A stretch of DNA of 36,562 nucleotides, from contig JACPII010000104.1 in assembly GCA_016188175.1 (NCBI GenBank), positions 1 to 36,562 on the forward strand. The letters run 5' to 3'. Position 1 is the stretch's first letter. Each line of letters begins with the position of its first letter. This document shows, one piece after another, positions 35,947 through 36,562 of the stretch. The position numbers were made by a program, and so were the translations under genes. The notes under the pieces were generated by a model. The model was not told where the DNA came from, searched no databases, and worked only from the letters and a program-made list of their open reading frames with translations. This DNA is from Candidatus Woesearchaeota archaeon. Its GTDB lineage: Archaea > Nanobdellota > Nanobdellia > Woesearchaeales > JACPBV01.

Positions 35947-36562
35947 TTAGTTAGCCCCTGGCTTAAATAGTTTTTGGTAATATTGAGAACAAATGGGCGG
36001 TTGGGCAAATATTGAATCCGTATTTGGAAAAAAGGTTTTGGTTAGTGCAGTTGAAAATTCAGGGTTATTTTCACCATCGGTTGCTTCTCCACGGTGGGAT
36101 TTCCAATACCACTGAAGCCCCGACCCGATTCTACGAAATGGTCCACGTTCATAGGAGTAGAGACTTAAAAGGCAGAGAAGATGGGCCAAATATCCAAACA
36201 AGTCTTTTTGAGGCCTCTTTGGAGCCATATTGTTTCCCATAAGCAAATCCGGGGTATTTGCAGAAACCGCTCCCTCTTCGAGTGTCAGGCACATGTTCAT
36301 TTGGGGAATTGCGGTTTCCAAAAAGGAAGAAAGCTGCTGCCCATCTACCCCATGGTCCGTTGCAAATGCATTAATGGCTGGGTCCAAAAAGAGGTAGATA
36401 TCACCGGCTCTATGAATTAAAGGCATGATCCATTCTGCCACTGTTTTATCGGAACAGGTATCGGCGAGAAAGGAAAAAAGCCCGCCTACCTTATTTCCAT
36501 CTTCATGAATTCCTAAGATCCGTTCCCGATAAGGGAGGGAAATCCTATAAACATTTTGAGTA
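35947..36562 (-). CDS. Hypothetical protein, 5'-truncated by the window edge
   Basis: The track ORF starts at an internal GTG (36441), but the frame is open to 36562: ...TQNVYRISLPYRERILGIHEDGNKVGGLFSFLADTCSDKTVAEWIMPLIHRAGDIYLFLDP...; family not recognised. Confidence 0.55.
   Translation of the reverse strand, partial: TQNVYRISLPYRERILGIHEDGNKVGGLFSFLADTCSDKTVAEWIMPLIHRAGDIYLFLDPAINAFATDHGVDGQQLSSFLETAIPQMNMCLTLEEGAVSANTPDLLMGNNMAPKRPQKDLFGYLAHLLCLLSLYSYERGPFRRIGSGLQWYWKSHRGEATDGENNPEFSTALTKTFFPNTDSIFAQPPICSQYYQKLFKPGAN

Overview
This is an archaeal-looking window with compact operons, TATA boxes about 26-30 nt upstream of ATG at operon heads, a complete HIKECFABD A-type ATPase operon and archaeal-type ProRS and PyrI. 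Left to right I read: the 3' end of a HemN/HemW-like gene; thrC-thrB; an MDR-family dehydrogenase; Elp3 (-); a VKOR-family protein; a receiver-like protein; two small membrane proteins; pyrB-pyrI-pyrC-pyrE (-); a secreted CARDB/toroid protein overlapping a TPR membrane protein; an EgtD-like methyltransferase; an Lrp/AsnC regulator divergent from a DUF218-like / PIG-L deacetylase / NagB-like / class-IV aminotransferase / phosphoribosyltransferase cluster; proS (-); the A-type ATPase operon (-); a YkgJ-like protein; an SPFH protein; and an unknown ORF running off the right edge. I see no tRNA, rRNA, CRISPR array or transposase. The least expected signals are non-coding or micro-coding. (i) Two tandem, related, ATGA-coupled 23-codon micro-ORFs lie between atpA and atpB. 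(ii) Short tandem duplications recur at translation-initiation regions (pyrC/pyrE, atpK/E, atpF/A, atpA/B, atpH leader). (iii) Four AATTGCG half-sites form two perfect inverted repeats, one bracketing a putative atpD promoter. (iv) A ~120-bp foldable inverted-repeat element near proS formally fits the attC core pattern. All of these come from reading by eye and need computational confirmation.
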